From: an uncultured Geobacteraceae bacterium
Lineage (GTDB): Bacteria > Desulfobacterota > Desulfuromonadia > Geobacterales > Pseudopelobacteraceae
DNA length: 64,000 nucleotides
Assembly (NCBI GenBank): GCA_903939115.1
Contig: CAJAFV010000056.1
Span: 106,396 to 170,395 of the forward strand
Direction: 5' to 3'
Below are positions 63,905 through 64,000 of the stretch, in pieces. The translations under genes were made by a program, and so were the position numbers. The notes under the pieces were generated by a model. That model saw only the letters and a list, made by a program, of their open reading frames with translations, searched no databases and had not been told where the DNA came from. Each line of letters starts with the position of its first letter. Within the stretch, counting starts at the first letter, position 1.

Positions 63905-63952
63905 AAAAATCCACATTTGCTCCACATTTGCTCCATATTGCTGGTCTATAGT
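63905..63952 (+). promoter_or_regulatory. BaeR-like box and -10 for a gene beyond the right edge (site D)
   Basis: On the plus strand AAAAATCCACA (63905-63915), TTTGCTCCACA (63916-63926) and TTTGCTCCATA (63927-63937) are followed by 9 nt and TATAGT (63947-63952). This is the best copy. The sequence ends with TAGGGAGTA, a likely ribosome site, so a gene probably starts just past 64000. The rest of 63629-64000 holds no gene. Confidence 0.75.
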
Positions 63953-64000
63953 GCAACCATGACGGGTTCACCCTATCAAAGAGCCAAGTTGTAGGGAGTA

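Noticed and set aside
1..64000. CRISPR arrays, rRNA genes, prophage or replication origin
   Set aside because: No regularly spaced repeats, rRNA segments, phage structural genes or DnaA-box cluster were seen.

Overview
The window looks like chromosomal DNA of a Geobacter-type bacterium (Geobacterales, Desulfuromonadota). This is inferred from gene content alone: a periplasmic NiFe uptake hydrogenase with b-type cytochrome, aldehyde:ferredoxin oxidoreductase, desulfoferrodoxin-type superoxide reductase, bacteriohemerythrin, a CFI-box surface protein and many envelope and sensor proteins. No rRNA or other taxonomic marker is present, so the genus is not proven.

Layout. Positions 1-2360 hold the end of a large secreted repeat protein, a terminator and a decayed transposase. 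Positions 2363-14074 are mostly minus strand: a yraN/split NAD synthase/SUI1 operon, the mqsRA toxin-antitoxin pair, a yhbY-gph-aor operon, a YyaL-type thioredoxin-domain protein, a HepT/MntA toxin-antitoxin pair and a Rep helicase. REP-like hairpin repeats sit between them. Positions 14247-20232 (plus) carry polyphosphate kinase and a three-gene NiFe hydrogenase operon. Positions 20291-24653 (minus) are a MarR-controlled EmrAB/TolC efflux operon. Positions 24752-35519 (plus) are housekeeping: rimI, mazEF, pyrK-pyrD, a TauE/SafE protein, ptsP, alr, purH, purD, purE. A tRNA-Asn follows at 35621.

From about 35.7 to 46 kb the DNA is more AT-rich and holds small envelope proteins, a radC remnant, a frameshifted ihfA-like gene, a periplasmic oxygen-defence cassette (lipoprotein thiol peroxidase, c-type cytochrome, Tat-exported superoxide reductase), a Spy-like chaperone, hemerythrin, UppP and an orphan histidine kinase. 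It looks like an accessory region beside a tRNA gene. Positions 46051-58667 encode an MdtABC-type RND pump with its outer-membrane channel (minus), an HD-GYP protein with a receiver-domain remnant upstream, and BaeS/BaeR (plus). The right end has a DUF2844/DUF3443 pair, the latter with pepsin-like motifs, and an M16 metallopeptidase.

The most interesting structure is regulatory. Six intergenic sites share one architecture: three tandem 11-bp units close to TTTRCTCCAYA, then exactly 9 nt, then a TA-starting -10-like hexamer. They lie upstream of mdtA, the spy-like gene, the M16 peptidase, a gene beyond the right edge, the HD-GYP/receiver remnant beside baeSR, and one place with no gene. The unit resembles the E. 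coli BaeR motif (CTCCAT core), and E. coli BaeR controls mdtABC and spy. I infer a BaeSR envelope-stress regulon encoded largely within this window.
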